This document shows, piece by piece, positions 14,690 to 23,126 of a stretch of DNA of 64,000 nt. Origin of the DNA: Pseudomonas umsongensis (lineage in GTDB: Bacteria > Pseudomonadota > Gammaproteobacteria > Pseudomonadales > Pseudomonadaceae); the NCBI RefSeq assembly GCF_002236105.1, contig NZ_NIWU01000003.1, positions 126,501 through 190,500 of the forward strand. The letters are read 5' to 3'. The position numbers were made by a program, and so were the translations under genes. How positions within the stretch are numbered: position 1 is the stretch's first letter; each line of letters begins with the position of its first letter. Below the pieces are notes generated by a model that saw only the letters and a list, made by a program, of their open reading frames with translations, searched no databases and was not told the origin of the DNA.

Positions 14690-16720
14690 ATGGACCATTC
14701 ACCGTGGCATGCTGGCGAAAAAGAATTGCAGGCTCATCTCGGTGTGGGTGAGCGAATGGACGTACTCGGGCGCAGGGTAATTCGCGACCAGATGCCGGAT
14801 CAACATCGCACCTTCTATCAGCAACTTCCGTTCATGTTGTACGGCGCGGTTGATGCTGACGGTCGTCCTTGGGCCAGCGTGCTTGAAGGTCAACCGGGTT
14901 TCGTACATTCCCCCAATCCAGGTTTATTGCAATTTAGCAGCTTGCCGGCTGCTGATGATCCTGCGCAACTGGGCGCGGGTTCGGCGATCGGTCTGTTGGG
15001 CATTGAACTGCATACCCGTCGTCGCAATCGCATTAATGGCCATATCGGCGCAATGACCACCAGCGGGTTTGCTGTGACGGTGGATCAGTCCTATGGTAAT
15101 TGCCCGCAATACATCCAATTGAGGCAGTTCCGCTCGGTGCCCCTGGCGGATCCGGCTACACGTCCGGCGCAGCAATTCAATGAATTGGATGACGCGGCCA
15201 AAGCCATGATTGCTGAGGCGGACACCTTTTTCGTCGCCAGTTACGTCGATGTCGATGGCGTACGGTCGGTGGATGTTTCACACCGTGGTGGACAGTCTGG
15301 TTTTGTCCGGGTGGAAGGGAACTGCCTGACCATCCCGGACTTTGCCGGCAACCTGTTTTTCAATACCTTGGGTAATCTGCGGGTCAATCCAAAAGCCGGT
15401 TTGCTGTTCATTGATTTCAATTCCGGTGATCTGCTACAGCTAAGTGGGCGCACCGAAATCATCCTTGAAGGCCCGCAGGTAGAGGCATTTCAAGGTGCTG
15501 AACGTTTGTGGATGTTCCACGTGGAACACGTTGTTCGTCGTCCCGCTGCCCTCGGTTTGCGCTGGCGCTTTGACGGTGTTTCGCCGACCAGTTTGCTGAC
15601 GGGAACATGGGAGCAGGCCAAGGCGCGCTTGCAAGCCAAGACCTTGGGCGATCAATGGCGGCCACTGCGGGTGGTGCGGATCGAAGCGGAAAGCCAACAC
15701 ATCCGTTCGATATATATGGAGCCAGCCGACGACGTCGGGTTGCCGTTGTTTCAAGCCGGGCAACATCTACCGCTGCGCTTCAACATTGATGGTGAAACCC
15801 ATATCCGCACCTACAGCCTGTCGAGTGCGCCATCGGATGACTTTTTCCGTATCAGTGTGAAACGTGACGGTCGGGTGTCTTCGCACCTGCATGACCAGGT
15901 TCGCGTCGGTGACTTGTTGGAGGCAAGGGCACCCCAGGGGCATTTCACTGTTGCGCCCCATGAACGGCGGCCGCTGGTGTTATTGGCCGCTGGTGTGGGT
16001 ATTACGCCACTGCTGTCGATGCTGCGTGAGGTGGTTTATCAAGGTTTGCGCACTCGACACATCCGGCCGACCTGGTTCTTCCAGAGTTCGCGCACCCTGG
16101 CCGATCAGCCATTTCGTCCCGAGGTGGATCGCTTGCTCGATCATGCCGGTGACGCGATCAGGGTGGTGCGTCTGCTCAGTCAACCGGAGCCGGAGGCACG
16201 GGAGGGCGAGGACTTTGATGTGACCGGGCGAATTGATGTCGCTCGGCTTTCGGAACTGCTCGAGGTCGAGGACTATGATCAGCTGGATTTTGTCCTCTGT
16301 GGTCCCGGCAGTTTTACCCAGGCACTGTATGACGCCCTGCGCGAACTGGATATTCGCGACTCACGGATTCATGCCGAAACTTTCGGACCTTCGACTTTGC
16401 GTCGTCGGCCTGACCCCGATGCCATCGTCATTGAGCAACCGCCAGCGGCTACCACCTCGGTGCCGGTGGTGTTCCAGCGCTCAGCCAAGGAAGCTCGCTG
16501 GCAACCGGATGGCGGCAGTCTGTTGGAGCTGGCGGAAAGTCGCGGATTGCACCCGGAATTCAGTTGCCGCGGCGGCTCCTGCGGCACCTGTAAGACACGG
16601 CTGATCAGCGGCCAGGTCAATTATCCACAGCTGCCAGCGGAGATACCGGATGAAGGTCAGGTGCTGATTTGTTGCGCAGTTCCGGCTCAAGGCACGCAGC
16701 CTTTGGTCCTGGATCTTTAA
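14690..16720 (+). CDS. PNPOx-like / ferredoxin reductase / 2Fe-2S ferredoxin fusion protein
   Basis: This 676-residue protein joins three modules. Residues about 40-280 form a pyridoxamine-phosphate-oxidase-like split barrel (FMLYGAVDADGRPWASVLEG; FVASYVDVDGVRSVDVSHRG). Residues about 320-570 are a flavin/NAD oxidoreductase with the FAD motif RTYSLSS and the NAD loop LLAAGVGITPLLSML. The C-terminus is a plant-type [2Fe-2S] ferredoxin with Cys626, Cys631, Cys634 (CRGGSCGTC) and a fourth Cys at about 661. It probably moves electrons from NAD(P)H through FAD and 2Fe-2S to the split-barrel site or a partner. The substrate is unknown. It follows the GST by 63 bases. Confidence 0.9.
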   Translation: MDHSPWHAGEKELQAHLGVGERMDVLGRRVIRDQMPDQHRTFYQQLPFMLYGAVDADGRPWASVLEGQPGFVHSPNPGLLQFSSLPAADDPAQLGAGSAIGLLGIELHTRRRNRINGHIGAMTTSGFAVTVDQSYGNCPQYIQLRQFRSVPLADPATRPAQQFNELDDAAKAMIAEADTFFVASYVDVDGVRSVDVSHRGGQSGFVRVEGNCLTIPDFAGNLFFNTLGNLRVNPKAGLLFIDFNSGDLLQLSGRTEIILEGPQVEAFQGAERLWMFHVEHVVRRPAALGLRWRFDGVSPTSLLTGTWEQAKARLQAKTLGDQWRPLRVVRIEAESQHIRSIYMEPADDVGLPLFQAGQHLPLRFNIDGETHIRTYSLSSAPSDDFFRISVKRDGRVSSHLHDQVRVGDLLEARAPQGHFTVAPHERRPLVLLAAGVGITPLLSMLREVVYQGLRTRHIRPTWFFQSSRTLADQPFRPEVDRLLDHAGDAIRVVRLLSQPEPEAREGEDFDVTGRIDVARLSELLEVEDYDQLDFVLCGPGSFTQALYDALRELDIRDSRIHAETFGPSTLRRRPDPDAIVIEQPPAATTSVPVVFQRSAKEARWQPDGGSLLELAESRGLHPEFSCRGGSCGTCKTRLISGQVNYPQLPAEIPDEGQVLICCAVPAQGTQPLVLDL

Positions 16721-16832
16721 CGGGTCAACTCGCGGGAGCCATTGCCCGACGGTCGTTGGCTGGGTAGGGTAGGTAGTACGAAAAAGGGCCGAAAAAAGGC
16801 CCTTTGTGCATTTCAGGGACAGGCGTTTTTTC

Positions 16833-18029
16833 ATGGGTTTTCTCACTCGCGTGATCGTCTCGCTGACGGCGCTCGCGCTGCTTGGTGGTTGCGAGCAGCA
16901 CGACGCACCGCCACTCGATCAGCAACTCTATGTGTGGCAACGCCAATGGACCCCGGCGCATGACGCTGCATTGCGGGAGAGTCGCGCCGACTTTTCCACC
17001 TTGCGGGTGCTGGCATTACAGGCCTTCCCTCAGGCGGGCTGGAGTCGCGCGCGGATTGATCCGGCGCTGCTCAAGCGCGATGGTCGGCGGCTGATTGCGG
17101 TGATTCGCCTTGATGGCCAGCTACAGTCGCTGGATCAGGATGAGGTCATGGAGCAGATCCAGCGCCTGATTAGCGATTGGCAGGGCAAGGGGCTGACACT
17201 CGCCGGGGTGGAAATCGACCACGATGCGGGCAACGCTCGGTTACCCGCCTATCGCGCGTTTCTGGCGCACCTGCGTTCTGCAATGCCAGCGCCCATGGCC
17301 TTAAGTATCACTGCATTGCCGGCATGGCTCGACAGTCCAGAGTTACCAGTGTTGTTATCCACCGTCGATAGCAGCGTGTTACAGGTTCATGCCGTGAGCG
17401 ATCCCCGGCGCGGATTGTTCGATTCAGATCTCGCTAGCCAATGGGCAATGGCCTGGAGTCGTATCACCTCGAAACCCTTTTTCCTGGCCTTGCCGGCCTA
17501 TGGCGTCGCGTTGTTGCCGAGTGTCGGTGGCGCTCCCATCGTGGAAAGCGAAGTAGCCATTGAGCGTAACGGCAAGCGCCGGGAGTTGTTGGCTGATCCA
17601 CTGCAATTGAGCAAGCTTGCTGCGCGGTTGCGCGCAGACCCGCCGGCTCATATGGCCGGTTTGATCTGGTTTCGGCTGCCTTTGGCCAACGACCGTCGAG
17701 CCTGGAGCCTGGCGACCTTGCGCGCCGTGTCGCGTGGTGATGTCCTTGAGAGTCATCTGGCACTGAATCTTTCGGAGCACGAAGGCCTCCATGACATTGG
17801 TATCAGCAATGAGGGCAACCTCGACAATGCCTGGCCCGAGCGCGTGACGCTGGCGGTACAGGGTTGTGAGGGGGCCGATGCGCTGGCCGGTTATACGTTG
17901 CAACAAGAACCGAACCTGCTTACCTTCACCCGCCTGCGCGACGGCCGGATAGCGGCTGGCGGACAGCGCGCCATCGGTTGGGCACGCTGCGCAATCATTG
18001 ATCAAGGAGCTTCGAATGTTCACCCGTAA
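16833..18029 (+). CDS. DUF3142-type lipoprotein
   Basis: This protein of about 398 residues starts at MGFLTRVIVSLTALALLGGC, a lipoprotein signal with Cys at the lipobox, so it is probably membrane-anchored in the periplasm. An in-frame ATG nine codons upstream is disfavoured because the signal peptide begins at 16833. The body has features of DUF3142, a glycoside-hydrolase-like barrel (LYVWQRQWTPAHDAAL; GVEIDHDAGNARLPAYRAFL; FFLALPAYGVAL). No reaction is established. It overlaps the next gene by 14 bases, so the two are translated together and probably work together. Confidence 0.8.
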   Translation: MGFLTRVIVSLTALALLGGCEQHDAPPLDQQLYVWQRQWTPAHDAALRESRADFSTLRVLALQAFPQAGWSRARIDPALLKRDGRRLIAVIRLDGQLQSLDQDEVMEQIQRLISDWQGKGLTLAGVEIDHDAGNARLPAYRAFLAHLRSAMPAPMALSITALPAWLDSPELPVLLSTVDSSVLQVHAVSDPRRGLFDSDLASQWAMAWSRITSKPFFLALPAYGVALLPSVGGAPIVESEVAIERNGKRRELLADPLQLSKLAARLRADPPAHMAGLIWFRLPLANDRRAWSLATLRAVSRGDVLESHLALNLSEHEGLHDIGISNEGNLDNAWPERVTLAVQGCEGADALAGYTLQQEPNLLTFTRLRDGRIAAGGQRAIGWARCAIIDQGASNVHP

Positions 18030-20145
18030 CTGGCCTCGTCACTTGCTTTGTCTGAGCCTTGGCCTGCCGTTGGCAGCCATGGCATGCGGGCCGGATTTCC
18101 CCATGCGGTTGCTGGACAATCGAGGTCAATCCCTTGCGGAATTACCGGAGGGCAATTTCAGTTTCGAGGTGAGCCGCCTCGGTCATGCGATTGCCGGTCT
18201 CAAGCCTGTTACGGCAGCCACCCTTGTCCCTGGCGCAGCCTATGGAGAGACCTCCGCTCATGTTGAACAGCGGGATCAGGCCGAGCAGGTTGGTTTGACC
18301 CATGAACAGCAGGCACAGGTGAAACAGTTGCGTGGGCTCGCCGATGCCCGGCAGGTTGAAGTACAGGGTACGAACCTTCCCGCCGAGCTCAAGTTGTATC
18401 TGGCGGGCGCGGTAGCGTTCAATGCCGGCGATCAAACGCTGGCCGCCGAATACTTCCGCAAGGTGCTGGCGCTGCCCGCCGATCAACGGGCATTGCGCAG
18501 TACCTGGGCTGCCTACTCGCTGGGGCGGGCGTTGTTCGCCATGAGTTCGCAGGCCGACGCCGCCCCCAACCTGCTGGAACAATCGCGCAAAGCCTTTGAG
18601 CAAACCCGCCAACTGAGCATCGACGGCTTCAGCGACCCATTGGAACTGGGCGTCGCCAGTCTCGGTGAAGAGGCTCGCGTGGCCCGGGCGGCAGGTGACT
18701 GGAACGGGGCGATCGAACTTTATGCGACGCAGAACCTTCAGGGTTCGGCAGTGGGTTACACCTCGTTGAAGCTGTTGATGGCTGAACTGGCTTCGATGCC
18801 CGAGGATCAGTTGGCCGGGTTGCTCAAGGGCAAGCCTGTGCAGCAGCTGGTGACCGCCGCCTTGATCAGCCGGCTGGGTTGGTCATTCGGTGATCAACCA
18901 CCTAACGAGCAAAAACTGATCAAGCTGTTGCAGAGCAGTACGCGCGGCAGCCTCGACAATGCGGACCGCCTGGCCGCGGTGAATTATCAACAGGGCGATT
19001 TCAACAGCGCCAAAGCCTTTCTCGAGCGCGCTGGCGACGGCGGCCTGGCCTGGTGGCTTCGGGCCAAACTGGCGGTGCGCGATGGCGATAAAGCGGCGGC
19101 GGCTGCGGCGTATGCGAAGGCCGCCAAGGCTTTCCCGCAGAATGAATCGTGGGGTGATCGGAGAACGCCGGATTACGATTTCGAAACACTGCAACCCAAA
19201 TGCCGGGTCGAAGGCGAAAGCGCGATCCTGGCCCTGCAACGCGGGGATTATCTGCAGGCGTTCGACCAGTTGTACCGCAGCCAAGGCATCTATTGGTTGG
19301 ACGCGGCCACTGTTGCCGAGCGTGTACTGACGTTGGATGAGCTCAAGCAGTACGTCGATACTCAGGTACCGGCACCGCCACCCCTCAGCCAGCACAATGT
19401 GGACAACTACGTGCCTCTGCCGGTGGCGGCGAGCCTGCGCAATCTGCTTGGGCGGCGTTTGTTGCGCGAAGGACACTACGAGCAAGCGCCGGCTTATTTC
19501 GATAACGATGGCTTGCGCCACAAAGCCAGGCTGTACGGCCAGCAACGTATGGCGGCGGATTCGGCATGGTGGCCGACGCGACGCGCCGCGGCTCTGTTCA
19601 ATGCCGCCTGGACCGCACGTGAATGGGGGATGGATATTCTCGGTTATGAAATGGCGCCGGACTACGCCACGTTCGGGGGCAACTTCAGCCTTGAGAGTGC
19701 TGAACTCAAGGTCGGGCCGCTAGTAGCCGAGGACGAAGTGAAGCGTCAGCGAGCCAGCGCCGCCCAACCCGATCAGCGCTACCACTATCGCTTCGTGGCG
19801 ACGGCACTGGCCAGCCGTGCAGCCGACAATCTGCCACACACCAGCCAGGCGTTCGCCGCTGTGCTGTGTGAAGCGGCCGGCTGGAACAGCAGCCTTGAAG
19901 AACAAAGTGCGCTCTACCAGCGATATGTCAAAGAGGGACCATTCGTGGAGTGGGCAGCGGATTTTGGCCATCAATGCCCGTATCCCGACTTTGAAAGTGC
20001 AGACAAGCGCTATGTCACGCAGGTCACCGATGCTGCCCGCTCGGCCCTGCGGCCGTACAAGACAGCTCTGCAGATGGGAGGCGTGTTGTTGGTCATGGCG
20101 GTGGCGCTGGTGCAGGTCAAGCGTCGTCGCCGCAAAGTGCAATAA
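18016..20145 (+). CDS. Large exported TPR-like hypothetical protein paired with the DUF3142 protein
   Basis: This 709-residue protein starts at MFTRNWPRHLLCLSLGLPLA after AAGGAG; the N-terminus is a signal sequence ending near MACGPDF. The middle is rich in Ala/Leu helices of tetratricopeptide type (AAEYFRKVLALPADQRALRS; YEQAPAYFDNDGLRHKARLY). The C-terminus has one hydrophobic helix followed by KRRRRK, giving a single-span membrane anchor with the bulk in the periplasm. No enzymatic motif was seen. The overlap with the DUF3142 gene argues for one complex. It ends three bases from the convergent LysE gene. Confidence 0.75.
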   Translation: MFTRNWPRHLLCLSLGLPLAAMACGPDFPMRLLDNRGQSLAELPEGNFSFEVSRLGHAIAGLKPVTAATLVPGAAYGETSAHVEQRDQAEQVGLTHEQQAQVKQLRGLADARQVEVQGTNLPAELKLYLAGAVAFNAGDQTLAAEYFRKVLALPADQRALRSTWAAYSLGRALFAMSSQADAAPNLLEQSRKAFEQTRQLSIDGFSDPLELGVASLGEEARVARAAGDWNGAIELYATQNLQGSAVGYTSLKLLMAELASMPEDQLAGLLKGKPVQQLVTAALISRLGWSFGDQPPNEQKLIKLLQSSTRGSLDNADRLAAVNYQQGDFNSAKAFLERAGDGGLAWWLRAKLAVRDGDKAAAAAAYAKAAKAFPQNESWGDRRTPDYDFETLQPKCRVEGESAILALQRGDYLQAFDQLYRSQGIYWLDAATVAERVLTLDELKQYVDTQVPAPPPLSQHNVDNYVPLPVAASLRNLLGRRLLREGHYEQAPAYFDNDGLRHKARLYGQQRMAADSAWWPTRRAAALFNAAWTAREWGMDILGYEMAPDYATFGGNFSLESAELKVGPLVAEDEVKRQRASAAQPDQRYHYRFVATALASRAADNLPHTSQAFAAVLCEAAGWNSSLEEQSALYQRYVKEGPFVEWAADFGHQCPYPDFESADKRYVTQVTDAARSALRPYKTALQMGGVLLVMAVALVQVKRRRRKVQ

Positions 20146-20148
20146 GGT

Positions 20149-20778
20149 TCAAGCCTGTTGAACAAAGGTCAGCCGCACGGCGAAACCGATCAACAGGCTG
20201 CCGAACAGCCATTGTTGAACGCGCTGGAAGCTGGGGCTGCGTTGCAGCCAACGACCCAGCGCGGCACCGGTCAACGCATAGGCGCTATCGAACAGCAAAC
20301 CGACACCGACCAACACCAGGCCAAGGACCGCAAATTGCGCGAGTACCGGTCCATTGAGTGGATCGATGAACTGCGGCAGCAATACCGAGCAAAACAGCAG
20401 CGCCTTGGGGTTAAGCAGATTGGTCAGTAGACCGCGGCGAATCGCTTCGCCCCAGCGTGTTTTTTCGTCTGTTGTACCTGGGCCGTTCAGGGATGGCAGC
20501 ATCGTCGTCCGCAGGCATTGAATACCGATCCACAGCAGATAAGCAGCCCCGACCAGGCGCACTGCGTCGAATGTCCAGGGAGCCGCCTTGAACAATGCCG
20601 CCAATCCCAACGCCGCCAGCACTACATGACAACCGCGGGCGATCGCCAGGCCGACGGCCGTGGCCAACGCTGCGCCTTTGCCCTGGCGGGCACCGGTTTG
20701 CAGCAGCAGGATCATATCGGGGCCGGGTAACAGATAGACCACCGCCAGCGCCATGAAAAATAGCCCGAGTCCCGCCAT
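20149..20778 (-). CDS. LysE/RhtB-family amino-acid exporter
   Basis: This 209-residue membrane protein has about six hydrophobic segments and the LysE-family N-terminal signature LLPGPDMILLLQTGARQGKGAA, with a conserved GAAYLLWIGI helix. It exports amino acids or related compounds across the inner membrane. It is divergent from an Lrp/AsnC-type regulator 146 bases away, the usual arrangement for control by the exported amino acid. The substrate cannot be read from the sequence. Confidence 0.93.
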   Translation of the reverse strand: MAGLGLFFMALAVVYLLPGPDMILLLQTGARQGKGAALATAVGLAIARGCHVVLAALGLAALFKAAPWTFDAVRLVGAAYLLWIGIQCLRTTMLPSLNGPGTTDEKTRWGEAIRRGLLTNLLNPKALLFCSVLLPQFIDPLNGPVLAQFAVLGLVLVGVGLLFDSAYALTGAALGRWLQRSPSFQRVQQWLFGSLLIGFAVRLTFVQQA

Positions 20779-20924
20779 GTCGTACCCCTGTCCGTAGTCG
20801 ATTCAGTGGTGCCAGTCTAGAGCCAGGGAGTAGGGCATGTGCTTGCGTAGTTTGCTTCTAAAGGTGGGTGTTTTGGCATAACCTGCCAACAAATAACGGT
20901 TCAACCAGCGGGATATGCCAAACG

Positions 20925-21398
20925 ATGAAACTGGATGCCTACGACCGCAAGATTCTTGCCGCTCTGCAACGGGATGGTCGGCTGAGTAATGTGCAATTAG
21001 CTGAAGAAATCGGTCTGTCCGCCTCGCCATGTTTGCGCCGGGTACGGATGCTTGAAGAGGCCGGAGTGATTCGTGGTTATCAGGCCAATCTGGATCGCGA
21101 TGAAGTTGGACTAGGGCTGACCGTGTTCGTTGGAGTAAAAGTCGAGCGCCATAACGATGAACAGGCTGAATCTTTTCGCTTGGCCGTGACAGCATTGCCG
21201 GAGGTGATTTCGGCGTTTCTGGTATCTGGGGAATCGGACTTTCTGTTGCAAGTGGTGGTACCGGATTTACGCGCCTACGACCGGTTTCTCACGGGGTGTT
21301 TGTTGAAGCTGCCAGGGGTGAGCGATATCCGCAGCAACTTTGCGATCCACACGGTGAAGACGCCGGGAGCGTTGCCGTTGGGGCATTTGCCGCTGTAG
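20925..21398 (+). CDS. Lrp/AsnC-family transcriptional regulator
   Basis: This 157-residue protein has an N-terminal HTH (LDAYDRKILAALQRDGRLSN, AEEIGLSASPCLRRVRMLEE) and a C-terminal ligand-binding RAM domain (FLVSGESDFLLQVVVPDLRAYDRF). MKLDAYDRK is the conserved start; an upstream ATG at 20868 would add an atypical tail. It probably regulates the divergent lysE-type exporter in response to an amino acid. Confidence 0.92.
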   Translation: MKLDAYDRKILAALQRDGRLSNVQLAEEIGLSASPCLRRVRMLEEAGVIRGYQANLDRDEVGLGLTVFVGVKVERHNDEQAESFRLAVTALPEVISAFLVSGESDFLLQVVVPDLRAYDRFLTGCLLKLPGVSDIRSNFAIHTVKTPGALPLGHLPL

Positions 21399-21411
21399 AC
21401 CGAGGAGACTT

Positions 21412-21480
21412 CTTCAGGAGCAGGCTCGCTCCCACATACGAATGCATTCCAATGTGGGAGCGCACCTGCTCGCGAAGCGA
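21412..21480. repeat. REPIN (paired REP palindrome), GTGGGAGC family
   Basis: Two inverted REP units GAGCAGGCTCGCTCCCACAT (21418-21437) and ATGTGGGAGCGCACCTGCTC (21452-21471) flank a short spacer. This is the common REP type of fluorescent pseudomonads. It lies between the convergent Lrp-type and lpd genes. Confidence 0.85.
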
Positions 21481-21507
21481 AGGCCCAGCCACCAAAAATC
21501 TGGAGGC

Positions 21508-22908
21508 CTACATCTGCGTCGCCATCCCCTCCACATTCATCGCGGCCTGGCGCAAGGCTTCGGATCGGGTCGGGTGAGGATGGCAGGTCAGGGCAATGTC
21601 TTCGGCGGATGCGCTGAACTCCATGGCCACGCAATATTCGCCAATCATTTCACTGACGCTTGGCCCTACGAGATGCACACCGAGGATTTCGTCGGTACGC
21701 TCATCGGCCAGCACTTTGGCGAATCCTTCGGTTTCATGATTGATCTTCGCCCGGCTGTTGGCGGTAAACGGAAATTTGCCGACCTTGAATGCGCGACCTT
21801 CGGCCTTCAACTGTTCTTCGGTCTTGCCGACGCTGGCCAGCTCCGGCTTGGTGTAGATCACGTTGGGGATCAGGTCGTAATTGACCTCACCAGCCTTGCC
21901 GACGATCTGTTCGACGCAGGCCATGGCTTCGTCTTCAGCCTTGTGGGCAAGCATCGGTCCGGAGGTGACGTCGCCAATCACCCAGACGCCCGCCGCTTCG
22001 GTACGGTGCCCCTTGTTGGCGAGCATGCCGCGTTTATCGGTGGCGAGGCCGACGTTCTCCAACCCCAGACCTTGGGTATAAGGCCGACGTCCGATCGCCA
22101 CCAGCACGTAATCGGCCTCCAGCGACTCGGCTGCTCCACCTGCGGCAGGTTCGACGCTGAGCTGCACGCCGGTTGCGGTCGTCGTGGCGCTGGTCACTTT
22201 TGAACTCAATTTGAAACTGATGCCCTGTTTGCTCAGTGAGCGTTGCAGGGTTTTTCCTGCTTCGCCATCCACACCCGGACAAATCCGGTCCAGGTACTCG
22301 ACCACGGTCACTTGAGCCCCCAAGCGCCGCCAGACGGAACCAAGCTCCAGCCCAATCACCCCGGCGCCGATCACCACCAGATGCTTCGGCACTTCTGTGA
22401 GTGACAGTGCGCCGGTGGAATCGAGGATGCGTTGGTTATCGATGTCCACCCCAGGCAGGGGAGTGGGTTCGGAACCGGTGGCGATGATGATGTCTTTGCC
22501 AACCAGTTCGGTCTTGCCGCCGACGTTATCCGTCACGGTGACTTTGCCCGGCCCGTCGATGTGGCCCCAACCCTTGATCCAGTCGACCTTGTTTTTGCGG
22601 AAGAGAAATTCGATGCCCTTGGTCAGCCCGGTCACGCTTTCATCTTTCTGTTTCATCATCTGGGCGAGGTTGAGCGTGGGTTTGCCCTCGATCCCAAGGT
22701 TGGCGAATTCCGCTCCCATGGCTGCATCGTACAGCTCCGAGGCGTGCAGCAATGCCTTGGACGGCATGCAACCGACGTTCAGGCAGGTACCGCCGAGCGT
22801 AGCGCGTCCTTCTACGCACGCCGCCTTCAATCCCAGTTGGCCTGCTCGAATCGCTGCGTTATAGCCACCGGGGCCACCACCGAGTATCACGACGTCATAG
22901 GTGCTCAT
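21508..22908 (-). CDS. lpd: Dihydrolipoyl dehydrogenase (Lpd3-type)
   Basis: This 466-residue FAD enzyme reoxidises dihydrolipoyl groups with NAD+. It has the FAD loop VVILGGGPGGYNAAIRAGQLG, the redox-active disulfide GGTCLNVGCMPS, the NAD loop VVIGAGVIGLELGSVW and the C-terminal catalytic HPHPTRSEALRQAAM. A strong ribosome-binding site (AGGAG) precedes the start. It stands alone, not next to a 2-oxo-acid dehydrogenase, which fits the stand-alone third lipoamide dehydrogenase of pseudomonads; which complex it serves is uncertain. Confidence 0.95.
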   Translation of the reverse strand: MSTYDVVILGGGPGGYNAAIRAGQLGLKAACVEGRATLGGTCLNVGCMPSKALLHASELYDAAMGAEFANLGIEGKPTLNLAQMMKQKDESVTGLTKGIEFLFRKNKVDWIKGWGHIDGPGKVTVTDNVGGKTELVGKDIIIATGSEPTPLPGVDIDNQRILDSTGALSLTEVPKHLVVIGAGVIGLELGSVWRRLGAQVTVVEYLDRICPGVDGEAGKTLQRSLSKQGISFKLSSKVTSATTTATGVQLSVEPAAGGAAESLEADYVLVAIGRRPYTQGLGLENVGLATDKRGMLANKGHRTEAAGVWVIGDVTSGPMLAHKAEDEAMACVEQIVGKAGEVNYDLIPNVIYTKPELASVGKTEEQLKAEGRAFKVGKFPFTANSRAKINHETEGFAKVLADERTDEILGVHLVGPSVSEMIGEYCVAMEFSASAEDIALTCHPHPTRSEALRQAAMNVEGMATQM

Positions 22909-23126
22909 GGAAGTACTCCTGGATTGAAAGCGGACGGGGAGGGGTAAAAGTAGCCTTTGAATAAAATTACGAGCGTAATATGTGCGCTCCGATGCATTTC
23001 GGTCAAGGCTTCAGCTTGGCGACAGGTTGAGCATCTTTAGATAGGGCGATTGAGCACGAAAATTTCACCGGTACTGTTATATCGTTACGAAATGGCCCGC
23101 GGGGCAATTCTAAATACTGGAGTGGT

